Origin: Austropuccinia psidii
Lineage: Eukaryota > Basidiomycota > Pucciniomycetes > Pucciniales > Sphaerophragmiaceae
NCBI GenBank assembly: GCA_023105745.1
Contig: JALGQZ010000007.1
Span: forward strand, 50,449,569-50,513,568
Length of the DNA stretch: 64,000 nucleotides
Reading direction: 5' to 3'
How positions within the stretch are numbered: position 1 is the stretch's first letter; each line of letters begins with the position of its first letter. The notes beneath the pieces are model-generated. The model did no database searches, was not told the origin of the DNA, and saw only the letters and a list, made by a program, of their open reading frames with translations. Below, piece by piece: positions 47,191-58,170 of the stretch. The position numbers and the translations under genes were made by a program.

Positions 47191-47990
47191 ATCATTTCTT
47201 TTTTATTCTGGGGTATTGGCTTAAGTAACACTGCTGCCACTTTTTTTTATCAATACCCAAGCTTAAACCAGAAACAACATGTCCTAATGCTTTGAGTTCC
47301 TCAAAACCAAAATTGCATTTCTTAAGTGGAATTTTCATATTCACTTCTGCAACTTTGTGAAGTACTCTTGCAAGTCTTTCAAGGTGCAAAGACCATGAAT
47401 CAGAACATATGATAATATCATCAATATAAATGATAAGCCATCCTTCAGATAATTCTGTAGGAAAGATGGTATTAATCATTCTTTGATAATGAGATGGAGC
47501 ATTTTTAATGCCAAATGGCATTCTAAGATACTCATAAATACCACAGTGAGTGATAATTCTAAGTAATTTCTGAGCTTTAGGCGTCAAAACATTTTGATGG
47601 AAGCCTTTCAATGCATCCATTGATGTTATATACTTGGCTTTAGACAATTGAGTCAAGGTTTCTTGAATTCTGGGGATTGTATACCTATCTGGAACTGTGT
47701 AGGTATTCAATGATCTGAAATCTCCAACCATTCTTGACTTGTCATTATGCCAGGCAATAATAACAGGTGTTGTCACTTCAACTTCCTCATTATGGCCTAC
47801 TTTCCTTAGTACACCAAGTTGGATTAACTCTTGGATATGTTTTTCCAAGGCTTCTCTAGATCTGGGACTGGCTGGATAAGCTGGTCTTCTAAGTACTGGT
47901 TGTTATGGTCTATCAATATTAAGAGTAATATCAATTTCATGTCCTTTGATAGCACCTAATGGTTCATTATCAGAGGCAAATGCATTATTG
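47190..47990 (-). pseudogene. Element D reverse transcriptase, one frameshift
   Basis: 47848-47192 covers LGVLRKVGHNEEVEVTTPVI, MVGDFRSLNTYTVPDRYTIP, ALKGFHQNVLTPKAQKLLR, YLRMPFGIKNAPSHYQRM and [13 protein letters not shown] (intact YIDD). The frame then breaks at an A8 run on the minus strand (about 47242-47249), where GIDKNK has become GIDKKKWQQ. The correct frame resumes at 47240 ([12 protein letters not shown]). The N-terminal piece, NAFASDNEPLGAIKGHE, lies before a TAA near 47900. Confidence 0.9.
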
Positions 47991-47999
47991 TATGTGTAT

Positions 48000-48640
48000 A
48001 ACACATTAATAAGTTCATTCCTCATCTTTGGTGACAATGATGAAATAATTTGTGCTTCAAAAAGCTGATTAGACACAAATTCATCTTTATAAGTATCTTG
48101 CTCAGAAGATACTACAGATATTTGTTTTGGCATATTGGAAAGAGCAAATTTTTGCCTTTTGTTATCCCCAATTGTGAAATATCTGTCTTTGTGGTTATTG
48201 ATGTCAATACCATAAATATTTAAGTAATCATTTCCAAGAATGATGTGCTGAGATGTGCAATCATCCATTACCACAATCTCAGTTTTCATTCTTACACTTC
48301 CTGCAGGATGTGGGAAAACAATATTAGTGTCCAATATGCCCAAAGGGTACATATTGTTACTAGCACTACTAAATTGTACACCTTCTATTGGTAATAGATG
48401 GTTTTTCTATTCGGGAAGTATAATTTGGAGATAATCTTTGCCCACACAAGTGCAAAATGTTCCTGTATCCAAATTTACTTTGGCTTCAATATCATTCATC
48501 AAAACTGATGTGATACAGGATGCTCCAGCAGTATAACCTTTACCTCTAGCAGGTTTTGTCTTACACATTCTGGCATCCTGGATATTGATCAGGTTGCAGC
48601 AATCCTCACTATATTGTGGTAAGTGGGTATGGACTTCTGT
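48000..48640 (-). pseudogene. Element D aspartic protease
   Basis: 48685-48407 has KPARGKGYTAGASCITSVLM and VNLDTGTFCTCVGKDYL with the DTG box intact. A TAG at about 48404 stands where C has Trp (PDWQEKL). The frame continues from 48352 with LGILDTNIVFPHPAGSVRMK, QHIILGNDYLNIYGIDI and GDNKRQKFALSNM. All pieces share the gag frame. Confidence 0.88.
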
Positions 48641-48689
48641 GACCTCAAAGAAGGCTGTGATGTTTTCAATGGGAAAGTCCTCCACTGGT

Positions 48690-50660
48690 TTATCCTAAGA
48701 GATTGCAGAGTCTTGATCAGATTCCTCTTTCTCTTCAGTACACTGACTTTCCTCAATGACTTGAACTTCATTGATCTTTGTCTTTTTAGGGCAAGTGTTG
48801 GCTAAATGTGAAGTACTTCCACTATTATGACACTTTAAGACAGGTTTTTCTGGTCTTCTGTACTCTGTGGGGATTCTTGAGACCATCTTGAATTCCATTG
48901 GGATTTTAGACCAAGTTTTACCAATTCTTGTTCTGGTAATGATATCTTCCATAGCATTAATGTAGTCCTCTGTTGAACAGGGTTCCACACATCTGCTTTT
49001 GATAGCATGTTCCAGTTCTCCTCCACACTTTCTTAATATTTTCATATTAATCATAGTGTCAGACATATCTGGGTGTAAGGCAGATAATCTATCTTTCTGT
49101 TTGAAGAACCAAGTAAGTGGTTTATCTTTTTCTGAGTTAAAAATGGCACTTTCAAAAGCATTTTCCATTTTAAACCTCCAAGAATTATTGGCCCATTTGG
49201 TAATCAATTCAGATTTCCACCAAGACCAATCATGTTTACCATGATCTATTCTCATCTTGTAATACCATCTCTTTGCAGGTCTGGTAAATAGACAATGTAA
49301 TTTCCCCACTATGACTTCATCAGGTATATTAAAGTCTTCTTGAAACATATCAATAGTGCTGATGAATTCAATATGGTTATATTCTCCTTCACCAGAGAAT
49401 TTTGGCCATTCTTCCAATTTGGGAATATCCTTTGCAGAGATAACATTTTCTCCTGAGAATGGGGTCAAACTTCCTTTAACAGAAAGTTTCTCTTCAGTCA
49501 AAGTTGTAGAATGTCTTGGCATATGTGGTTCATAATTCTTATGAATTTGTTCCACATTTGCAATGATTTCATTCTTTAACTTCTGCCTTTCACTATCGCT
49601 TTTTGCTAAGTGTGTAGCAAATTGATTGGTATTCTCAGCTATTTGTAAGACATGATCTTCAAGAGTTTTAAGTCTATCAATCATTTTCAAAATGGAAATA
49701 TCTTCCATGTCATCATTCTGAGCTTGACATGTACTCTCAATTCTGTTACAAGCATTGATAATTGACTCAAAGTTGACATTTGACAATTGATACCATTCAG
49801 TATATTTCTTGTCATTTTTCTTTAAGTCACTTAAGTTTGATGGAATTTTATTTAAACTTGCATCAAGTTTCCCAATTTTTACATTAATGCTTCTTTGTAC
49901 ATCAGGTATTTGCGTGGAAAAGTCCTGTTCATCCTTTCCTGCTCCTTGGCTGTGAATTCCATAAGAGTTCTGGCCATATTGAAGACACTGTCCATGGCTG
50001 AAAGCTCCAATTCGGGGATCCTGTACCCTTGTGGGTAAGGTCTGTGCCAATTGGCTTTGCCTTTGCCCTTGCATTGATGGTTCTTGGGACCTCCCTGCTT
50101 CTTCTGACGTCCTTTGGGCTTGTCTTTGGACACTTCTGGAGCTGGTTTGGAGCTGGTAGACGCCACTGGTGCCTCTGTCTCCAAAGCTGGAGTCATTTCC
50201 AACACTTTCTTCTGGTCTATGGATAAAAGACTTTGGTTCTTCAACCAATTCTTTATCTTTTTGACCTTGTCTTTGCAAGATAGTGGGCTCCAACCTCTTA
50301 AGAGTTCTATGGTCTTCTCCTGACCCAGAAAGCTCTTGATGTGTAAGTAGGAGTTCCTGGCCCCCTGCCAAAGGCTTGGGCAGATTTCCCACTCCTCTTC
50401 TTTGGCTGCTCTGAACCAATTTTTGTACTGACATTGATATATTTCTATTTCTGCCACTTGAAAATGGTTCAGCCCTGGAAATATTATCAAGAATTAGTTC
50501 AGGCTCAGAATTCACATCAAAATCTGTGGGTACAGACCTTGGGGAATGGGGGCAACTCTGGAAACCTCCAGATGTGTCTTTATTGAGGAAGATTTGGCAC
50601 TTCTGGATTTGTTCTTGCCTCTTCCTTGTCCACATCCATCTGATTGGACTGAATAGTTGC
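48690..50660 (-). pseudogene. Element D gag, 646-codon open stretch
   Basis: 50635-48695 is open throughout: SEPELILDNISRAEPF, a Gln/Ser/Arg-rich region, VQDPRIGAFSHGQC, a helical segment (LSDLKKNDKKYTEWYQLSNV, CNRIESTCQAQNDDMED), capsid (EWPKFSGEGEYNHIEF to WWKSELITKWANNSWRFKME), MKILRKCGGELEHAIKSRC and a knuckle CHNSGSTSHLANTC in which the second Cys is Ser. A TAG near 48687 ends it. Over 50490-49879 another frame is also open and carries the middle domain shared with C (EIEIYQCQYKNW, SYLHIKSFLGQEKTIELLRG, EAPVASTSSKP, YRIPELELSAMDSVFNMART). The start MVHTRNGS lies at about 50682 and is one frame away. Confidence 0.87.
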
Positions 50661-50732
50661 TTCCATTTCTGGTATGCACCATTTTCACGTCAATGTAAGG
50701 ATAAAGAGTAAAAAATAAAGATAAAAACACAC

Positions 50733-50891
50733 CTTTTGGTGGTATTTTATTCTTTTCTGAGTTAAATAAGGTGCCTCTTTTAGCAATTTGCACCTCAATA
50801 CTTTCTTCAGATTCTGCTTCTGAAGATTCAGGGCTAGTGATGTATCTCTTACTGAGTCTATTGCCAGCTGCACAGTATTTGATTAAAGACA
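50733..50891 (-). other. Possible leader exon of element D
   Basis: Minus-strand block after TTTTTCTAG and before GTGTGT (50732 downward). It reads SLIKYCAAGNRLSKRYIT, an acidic ESSEAESEESIE stretch and NSEKNKIPPKG, in the same frame as MVHTRNGS downstream. Position and edges match blocks in A and C. Confidence 0.45.
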
Positions 50892-51381
50892 CTAGAAAAA
50901 TTATAAAAGAGAAAAAAAAATTATTTTTTATACTTTTTAAAATATTTTTAAAGATTTTTTATAAGTTGTATATTTTTTAATATTAAAAAAATATTCTTTT
51001 CAAAGAAAAAAAAATTAAAATTTAAGAATTTGAATCAAAATTAATTCAGAGTAACTCAAAGAATAATTTTATAAGTTTTTCGATGTGAAAAATCCATGTG
51101 TAAAAACAGTATAAAATTAAACCAAATTCTTCAATGAAAAAGATTCTAAGACAATTTCAAAAATAAAATTTATTTATTCTTTAAATTCAAAGAAAAAAAT
51201 TATTAATTTAATATATTTGAGAACTTAAAAATATATTAATTAAGGGTATGAGGTTCAAAAACAAGGCCAGGCACCCAAATGTAAGATTTGGTAGGTATGG
51301 TGGTTTTTTAGAAAAGAAAAATGAAGTCTAGAATATGATTATATCCAAAACTCTGGTTACAATCATGGCCAGGCCCCCAAA
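50892..51381 (-). other. Element D 5' leader with duplicated primer region
   Basis: Very A/T-rich, without coding features. The LTR end and primer-site block occur twice: AAATCTTACATTTGGGGGCCTGG at the LTR (51367-51392) and again 102 bp further inside (51265-51290, with GGGTGCC). Only one copy exists in A and C. Confidence 0.7.
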
Positions 51382-53303
51382 TGTAAGATTTGACTATGAA
51401 ACTGATGATAATATTACTATTAATCAACAGTACTATGTCTTTTCTTATGAAATATAATAATAAAGTATTATTATAACAACAATTAAATAATTAAAATTAT
51501 TTCTTTCACGTGTTATACACTACTAGTGATTTTAACAGTGAGCATTAATTGTCTACAAGAATCAATTACAAGAAGGTTTTAATAATAAAAACTTCTTTTA
51601 TTAAAATAATAAAATTATTTTAATATATAATAATCTTTTGCAAGAATAATTATAAGGAAAATTCTTGAAGAAAACTAATGATAGAGAAAAACATCAATAA
51701 TTTAAAATAAATGACTCACTAATACTCCAACGAACTTATTGAAAGATAACAGTAGAGAAATTTGACGTAGAATTGTGGATTTTAGGGATCAAAATGATTT
51801 ATAACAGTATTACAACAATATCTAGTTGAATTCTATGATTTCACGTCCTTCTGATTGATTCAGAAAGAACAAAACACTTAATAATAGTCTAACTAATACT
51901 TACTTGTTGGTAATAATGATTTAATAAAATGATAAGATGATTTGATGTGGAAAAAACAGCAAGAAGAGGCCTCTTTTAAGTCAACAACAGCTCACAGAGG
52001 CGTGCCATGGAGCGAACTGAAAAAACCAGTGAGTGAAAAAACAATAAATCTTTTTGGATTATTGATTGCATCATCTGTTGTCACGTAAGATTATCATAAT
52101 TACTTGATTGATGCTTTTACATGACTACCAACCCCAATATGGTTAAGAATAAAAGGAGTAACATCTGTAAATATTCTTTTATTCCAAAATAATCATTGAT
52201 TTTTCAAAGTTATCAATGTTATTGGCGATTTCATCACAGGTTGTAATTACTGTGAATTTTTGAAGATTCAGTGTTTCACATAGAATAGTCAAAAATGGAC
52301 TGTAAGTAAAACTTTTAATTTTACCAGTAAAACTGTAATTCTTTTTGGTTGTACCATAGATCATAGAGTTCTCCATTGGTCCTGAAGGTTTCAGAAAGAT
52401 TTATTAAGAATTGTATTTTTAATGAATTTTTAAAGTTTCTACCTCATTTCTACATAGAATTGCAAATATCAGTGTTTAGCTGGTTGCTATGAGGTAAATC
52501 AATGAATACAAGTCCCAAAAGAGTTTTAATTACTCTTTTAGGGTCTAGCCATGGAAAGTCATTAAGAATTGACGTGGTTACAGGAGTCTAAGTAGCTCTT
52601 TACCTCCTTGGCACATCAAAATAGCAGGTTATTTGCTATTTTCTTATGAATTACTGTAGTTGTAACATGGTAACCAAGTTCCCAAAGTGTTTCATTTTAC
52701 TAATTGGGCCAAGATCAGCCATGGATTCACGCTTTGGAGCAGTCCACGCCTCTGAGTCTTGAGAAGTTGGGTACCCTGGCTCTCTTTGATGTTTTTTGTC
52801 CCCCTTGCCTATTTTTCACGTCAAAATAGAAATTTAAGCTTAAAGTGAGATATCCACTATGGGTGTACCAAAAGTCCATGTAAGAATACCATGATATGAA
52901 GTGCTCAAAACATGCATAACACGATTCTTAGTGTATATGTAACATGGGATTTCTCACATTCCCATTATTTTGGCGTGAAATTAAGAAAAACAAAAATTTT
53001 CACTGATCTTTTATGTGTTATTGATGATGTGGTATTGAAGTATTTTCCATATTACCACCTCAAAAAGTTAATTTGAGCTTATTCACTCTATGGAGCTACC
53101 CTAGGTAAATTTTTGTGTAGAATCCAAATCTGGCCTTAAATCCATGGATTTACTTACTCAATAAAACGTTATTCATCTTTTCTGAAATCAAAAATGATGA
53201 ATTTTGGATATATGCATGACTTATGAGTTATCCATAATTCAAATTTTATTTTTAAGATAATTGTGGCCTATTTGGGTATGTAAAATATACCTCAAGGCTC
53301 ACA
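51382..53303 (-). mobile_element. Element D 5' LTR
   Basis: 1922 bp, matching 42914-44835 with scattered substitutions (for example GATGATAATATTAC here against GATGATAATGTTAC). It ends at GGCTCACA next to the ACTTG duplication. A Pol II promoter must lie in it, but I see no clear TATA motif among the many A/T runs. Confidence 0.94.
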
Positions 53304-53600
53304 ACTTGGGAAGAACATATGTACAGACTATCCAGAGTTTTGACAAAAATCCAATCTGTTAACATGAAAATTTCCTTGAAGAAATATCATTTTGTATTTA
53401 AGGAACTCAAAGCAATGGGACATGTAGTATCTGGTCTATCCCTTGGGATTGACAAAAATAAAGTTGCAGCAGTCTTACTGAAACCTATTCCTCAAAACAA
53501 AAAGGAAATTCAATCATTTTTGGGTTTTGCAGGATCTTGAAGGCAACACATTAAAGATTTTGCATCCATAGCAAGACCTCTTTATAAACTATGTGACAAA
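53304..53600 (+). pseudogene. Element A reverse transcriptase, second part
   Basis: Resumes after element D with [78 protein letters not shown] and IQSFLGFAG. This is the RT palm end, thumb and connection. A TGA at 53538 and another change break the link to RNase H. Confidence 0.9.
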
Positions 53601-54280
53601 GACACAGTTTTTGAAATGAATGTTGACAGAGTAAAAGCCTTTGAGTCTTTAAGACAAGCTTTGACCACTTCCCCACTCTTACTGATGCCAGACTTTAAGC
53701 TGCCTTTTAAACTTTACATTGGTGCATCAGCGGATGGGCTTGGTACTGCACTTCATCAAGTTCAAATTTTAAATGATAAACCTGTTGAAGGACCCATATG
53801 TTTCATATCCAGGCAAATACAACCATCTGAAGCCAGATACGGAGCAAGTGAGATGGAGTGTTTATGCCTTGTTTGGGCTCTAGAAAAACTCAATTACTTT
53901 CTAGAAGGATGTGTTTTTGAAGTAATAACAGATTGTACCGCTGTTAAATCACTTTTAAACATGAAAACATCCAACAGACATATTCTCAGATGGCAAATAG
54001 CTATACAAGAGTATAGGGGGAATATGAGTATTATTCATAAATATGGGAATATTCATAAGAATGCAGATGGACTAAGCAGATGGCCATTACCAAATGATAT
54101 TGATAATCCTGCTTATGTGCCAGAAGAAGCTTCCACACAGATCCCAATAGAAGGAATAAGTGTTACAGACTTGAACACCACCTTCTTTGAAGGAGTAAGA
54201 AGCAGTTACACTCAAGATAAGAATTACAGCATCTTATGCCAATTACTTAACAAATACTGTTAAGACAACTCTCTAATACA
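53600..54280 (+). pseudogene. Element A RNase H domain
   Basis: 53616-54263 is open for 215 codons: [54 protein letters not shown] and [12 protein letters not shown], then a linker to integrase ([20 protein letters not shown]). The first acidic residue is Gly (YIGAS, against YIDAC in C), so it is likely inactive. It ends at a TAA at 54261. Confidence 0.9.
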
Positions 54281-54284
54281 TTCC

Positions 54285-55733
54285 TTGGATGAAGTATGGA
54301 AGAAATCTTATGATGAAGGAAGATTTCACCTACTGGATGGTATAATTTACCACAGGACCAAGCCCACATGTGTCATGACAGTTGTGGACAGGTCATTAAT
54401 CAATCTTGTACTGAAATACTGCCATGACAGGCCCTTTTCAGGACATCTGTCTGAAGACAGAACAAGAGAAAAAGTAAAGACCTATATATGGTGGCCAATG
54501 TGGCAGAAAGATGTTGCAGAGTATTGAAAGACCTGTGACAGATTTCAAAAAGCAAATAAATCCACTGGAAAAAGACTTGGAAATATGATTAAAATTGAAG
54601 AACCCTGAAGACCTTGGGAGATTTTCCATATGGATTGGGTAACTGGCCTACCACCGGGGGGTGACAGAAGTTATAATGCTTGCCTAGTAATTGTAGACGG
54701 ATTCAGAAAAACTCCAATTCTTTTATCATACCACAAAGATGATACAGCCATGGATACAGCTCTTCTGATATGGAATAGAGTAGCGTCATGGACTGGCATA
54801 TTCACAAATATCATTAGTGACAGAGATCCCAAATTCACTTCAGCACTATTAACAAATCTTCACCAATTATTTGGGACAAAGTTATCTTTCTCCACAGCCT
54901 ACCACCCACAAACTGATTGTCTTGCTGAAAGAATGATTCAAACCTTAGAAGATATGGTGAGAAGATTTTGTGCATATGGCCTTGAATTCAAAGATTGAAA
55001 TGGATTCACTCACAATTGGTGTACTCTTTTACCAGAACTAGAATTGGCATATAAGACATCAATTAATTCCAGTACCAATCAAACTCCTGCTATTTCAGAA
55101 AAAGGATGGAATCCCAAATTATACCTAAATTCTTTGAGAAAAGATTTGGTTGAAATACACCATACAGCTGCCAGATTCAAAGGAAAGCTAGAAAGAGCTA
55201 GAAATCATTCAGTAAGATGCATGGAAGACTCATTTGCATATGCTAAAGATAAATGGGACAAATCACATTCCAATCCAGATTTCAAAGTAGGGGACTTAGT
55301 ACTAGTATCCACCACCAAATTCAATAACATCAAAGGATTTAAAAATCTCAAAGACTCCTTTGCAGGCCCTTTTGTAATTAAGGCCCTCCATGGATAAAAT
55401 GCTATTGAAGTAGAATTATCTGAAGAACTCAGTAATAAGCATCCTAAATTTCCAGTAAGCTTGATAAAGCCATATAAATCTACTGATGCTGAAATTTTTC
55501 CCTTGAGGAATCAAACTCCCCAATTAATACCTCCTATTGAGGCATCTGGTATTAAGAAAATTACCAAAGTCCTTAAAGGAAGAAAATTAAGAACCAAAAA
55601 AGTAAGGGAATACCTTGTTAGGCACAGTGACCCAACTTATGAAGATGAATGGTTAGAAGAAAAGGACATACCTGAAGCTACCAAACTTCTTGGGAGATTC
55701 AGACACACTAGGAATAGCAATATTACAAAGTAA
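54285..55733 (+). pseudogene. Element A integrase
   Basis: Five open pieces in order, mostly in one frame: zinc-binding region ([20 protein letters not shown], then CDRFQKANK with one Cys changed to Phe), core ([40 protein letters not shown], triad intact), then LVSTTKFNNIKGFKNLKDSF, FPVSLIKPYK and EYLVRHSDPTYEDEWLEEKD. Stops occur at about 54526, 54606, 54996 and 55396. The LVRHSDP...DEWL end is chromodomain-like, which is inferred. Confidence 0.9.
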
Positions 55734-55744
55734 TATTCTTTCTT

Positions 55745-55755
55745 AGGGGAGGGAA
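55745..55755 (+). other. Element A polypurine tract
   Basis: AGGGGAGGGAA stands directly before the 3' LTR start (TGTGAGCC). Its place and composition are those of a plus-strand primer site. Confidence 0.88.
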
Positions 55756-57558
55756 TGTGAGCCTTAGAGGTATTTTCATATACCCAAAAGACCACAAATA
55801 AAAAATGAACATATAAATATAAATAAAATAAATTTATTTATACTATTAAAAGAAATATTAAAATATAAATATATATAATTAAAAATTTAATTAAAGTTTA
55901 AAAATAAAATTACATTAAATTTTAAAATTGTAAAAACACATTTATACTTGAAAAAATTAAGTTAAAATGAATTTTTAACAAAATTATCAAAAATAAAATA
56001 AAATTGGAGAAAAGTCAAATAAAATTTATCATAAATTTTTATCCAATAAAGATACATGCAAAAATTATTTCACCATTGGATTCTTCATACAAAATTAGGT
56101 GAGGTCACCTCTGAGTGAAATTTCTGTAACTCAACTCTAAATAAGCTTAAATTAAGTTTTTAGTATTTTCTGTACAAAAGTTGAAAATACTCAAAACCTT
56201 AATTTAATTCACACCACATATAGTGTTAACTACCTAATTTTGTGTTAAAATTGAGGTGTTGTGTATATTTTAGAAGTTATGAGGAATTGAAGTATGTTCA
56301 ATTGAATTCAATTGAAATGTCAAAATGTGTGTGTGTATTACATAAGTCAACTTTTATTTACATATGAGGTATAAATTATTACTGTACTGCACTGTACAAT
56401 TCAATTGAATTACATATGTAAATTACAAGTATAATACATGATGAGGAATTAAAGGAAAAAATAAATCGGAAAGATTAAAATTGGGGGGAGAAGGAACTCT
56501 AGCTCTAAGGGGGAGCCAGACCCCAAAAATCTTTGCTGACAGTTGTGGGATGCCAAAATCCACGCAAAGGTTCATTGCTTTTGGCCTAGAATTGAGTCAC
56601 AGGGTCTGTGACTCCATTGATGATGAGGTTTTGATACCAAACAGGGTAGTTTTAACTGTTGCAAAGAGGGTAAAACTACCCTGAAGATAAATCGGTCTTA
56701 GTAAAAACAGTTTTAACTGGTTTCCACGTCTCTTACACACATTCTGATGTGTTTTGAAGGCTCTAGGCCAGGTATTACTATAGTAATGGCTGATTTAAGG
56801 GTCTAAAATGGCTAAAACCAGCCCTTTTTTGGTCTAACCAGGATTCAATAATGCCAAACTTGGCTTTTCTGTTGTCAGAGTGTTTTCCGCGGCTTACAAG
56901 AGTAAATTTAACTTTTGGAGTAAGAAAATTGATGGCTATAAAAGAATGTCTTCTTAGCCCCACTTTTCACTTCATGTTAGAATCTTTTCCTTTTATAATT
57001 AGTTTAAACACTGTTAAACCAATCAATAAAAGATTCCAACCAACGTTTTTAAATCCTTTTAAGCCTTTTAACCTCGTGGGAAGATCATTATAATCACTGT
57101 TTGTAACTCTTATAATCATTCTTACCCCTGAACCACAACCAAATGGAATTAATGCATCTTTCATCACTGTTAACTTTGTCACTTTGTTTCCAAATTTATT
57201 CTGGTCACTTTTGGGCATGTTTTCTCTTCAAATATCCTTTCAAAGACTTTGTTCTTTAATTAATTTCTTTCAGGTTTTTGCTCAATTAATTCCAATTGAA
57301 ATCGCTCTTGAAGAAATTTCTTTTGTAGCCTTAAATATCTCTTGTAGAGTATTTTTGGATAATTCTTTATTGTTGGTAAAAAGTATTTTTTTATTATATT
57401 ATTGTTTTACACTTATGGAGTTCAAAATAATAAAGTTGGCGTGTTTTCTCTTTAAAAATAATATTTCTTACTATTTCTAAATAATTTGACCTTATACAAA
57501 TTTTGAGGACAGGAAAAGTACTTGATATTTTATCAAAGTTTCATACCCATGCCTTACA
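55756..57558 (+). mobile_element. Element A 3' LTR
   Basis: 1803 bp, TGTGAGCCTTAG to CATGCCTTACA, uninterrupted. It serves as the reference for the split 5' LTR. Differences include a 16-bp insertion here (TTGGAGAAAAGTCAAA region, about 56004). The small open frames at 56481, 56851 and 57184 also occur in the other LTR in altered form and are not genes. Confidence 0.94.
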
Positions 57559-58170
57559 AAGACACTCCTGCTGGAAAGTTGTCAACCAAAAATTTAATCA
57601 GTAGAGCAAGATGTCAAGAGAGAAATTGAAGTTGCCATAAACAGGTTTAAGAGGTATGCAGATAAGAGGAGAGCAAGTCCACCTGTTTTCAATCCTGGTG
57701 ACATGGTATGGCTTTCTTCCAAGAACATCAAATCAACTAGACCCGCCAAAAAAACTGTCTGAAATATGGTTGGGTCCTCTTCCAATCTTGAAGAAAGTCA
57801 GCACTCATGCCAACCACCTCAAGCTCCCATCTCAATGGAAGTCTATCCACCCAGTCTTCCATCTTTCACTCTTAGAACCAGTCAAGACATCAACAATCCC
57901 AAAAAGGAATCAAGAGCCTCCTCTGCCAATCATCATTGAAGAATAAGAGGAATAGGAAGTCTCTCAAATACTGGACTCAAAGCTCAAGAGAGGAAAATTA
58001 TGGTATCTGGTGGAATGGAAAGGTTTCAGTCAAGACTCAGAAAGATCCACTTGGGAACCAACTGAAAACCTCAAGAATTGTCCTGAACTGGTCAAGGATT
58101 TTCATTCTTTATATCCGGAAAAGCAAGGACCCCATTTTTCAAGAGCTTGATTTTTATGTTGCTTGGTGGG
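57559..58170 (+). pseudogene. CV integrase C-terminus with chromodomain
   Basis: It begins with the right AAGAC duplication and continues the interrupted integrase: DTPAGKLS, RFKRYADKRRASPPVFNPGD, KNIKSTRPAKK, then in a shifted frame HLKLPSQWKSIHPVFHLSLL (GPY/F-type module). The chromodomain follows at about 57950-58080: EVSQILDSKLKRGKLWYLVE, WKGFSQDSERSTWEP. Two TAG/TAA stops lie just before EVSQ, one of them where an aromatic residue of the methyl-lysine cage is expected. Chromodomains steer such elements to modified chromatin. The frame ends PGPHFSRA-like at about 58150. Confidence 0.88.

Larger units (their letters stand above)
42914..53303 (-). mobile_element. Element D: Ty3/gypsy retrotransposon, minus strand
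   Basis: 10,390 bp bounded by TGTAAGATTTGACTATG (42914) and GGCTCACA (53303), inside the RT gene of element A. ACTTG is present on both sides (42909-42913 and 53304-53308), a perfect 5-bp target duplication. Both LTRs measure 1922 bp. Gene order on the minus strand from right to left is leader, gag, protease, RT, RNase H, integrase. Damage is light: one frameshift in a homopolymer and a handful of stops. It seems one of the youngest insertions here. Confidence 0.95.
22113..57558 (+). mobile_element. Element A: Ty3/gypsy retrotransposon with two nested insertions
   Basis: Whole element bounded by TGTGAGCC at 22113 and CTTACA at 57558, inside the chromovirus integrase gene. Without the inserted elements C (23535-38558) and D (42914-53303) its own length is about 10.0 kb. 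Order: 5' LTR (split), primer-site region, leader, gag, protease, RT (split), RNase H, integrase, purine tract, 3' LTR. All genes are on the plus strand and all are broken. C and D are its relatives in the opposite orientation. I infer that it is non-functional and older than C and D, which lie in it. Confidence 0.93.
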
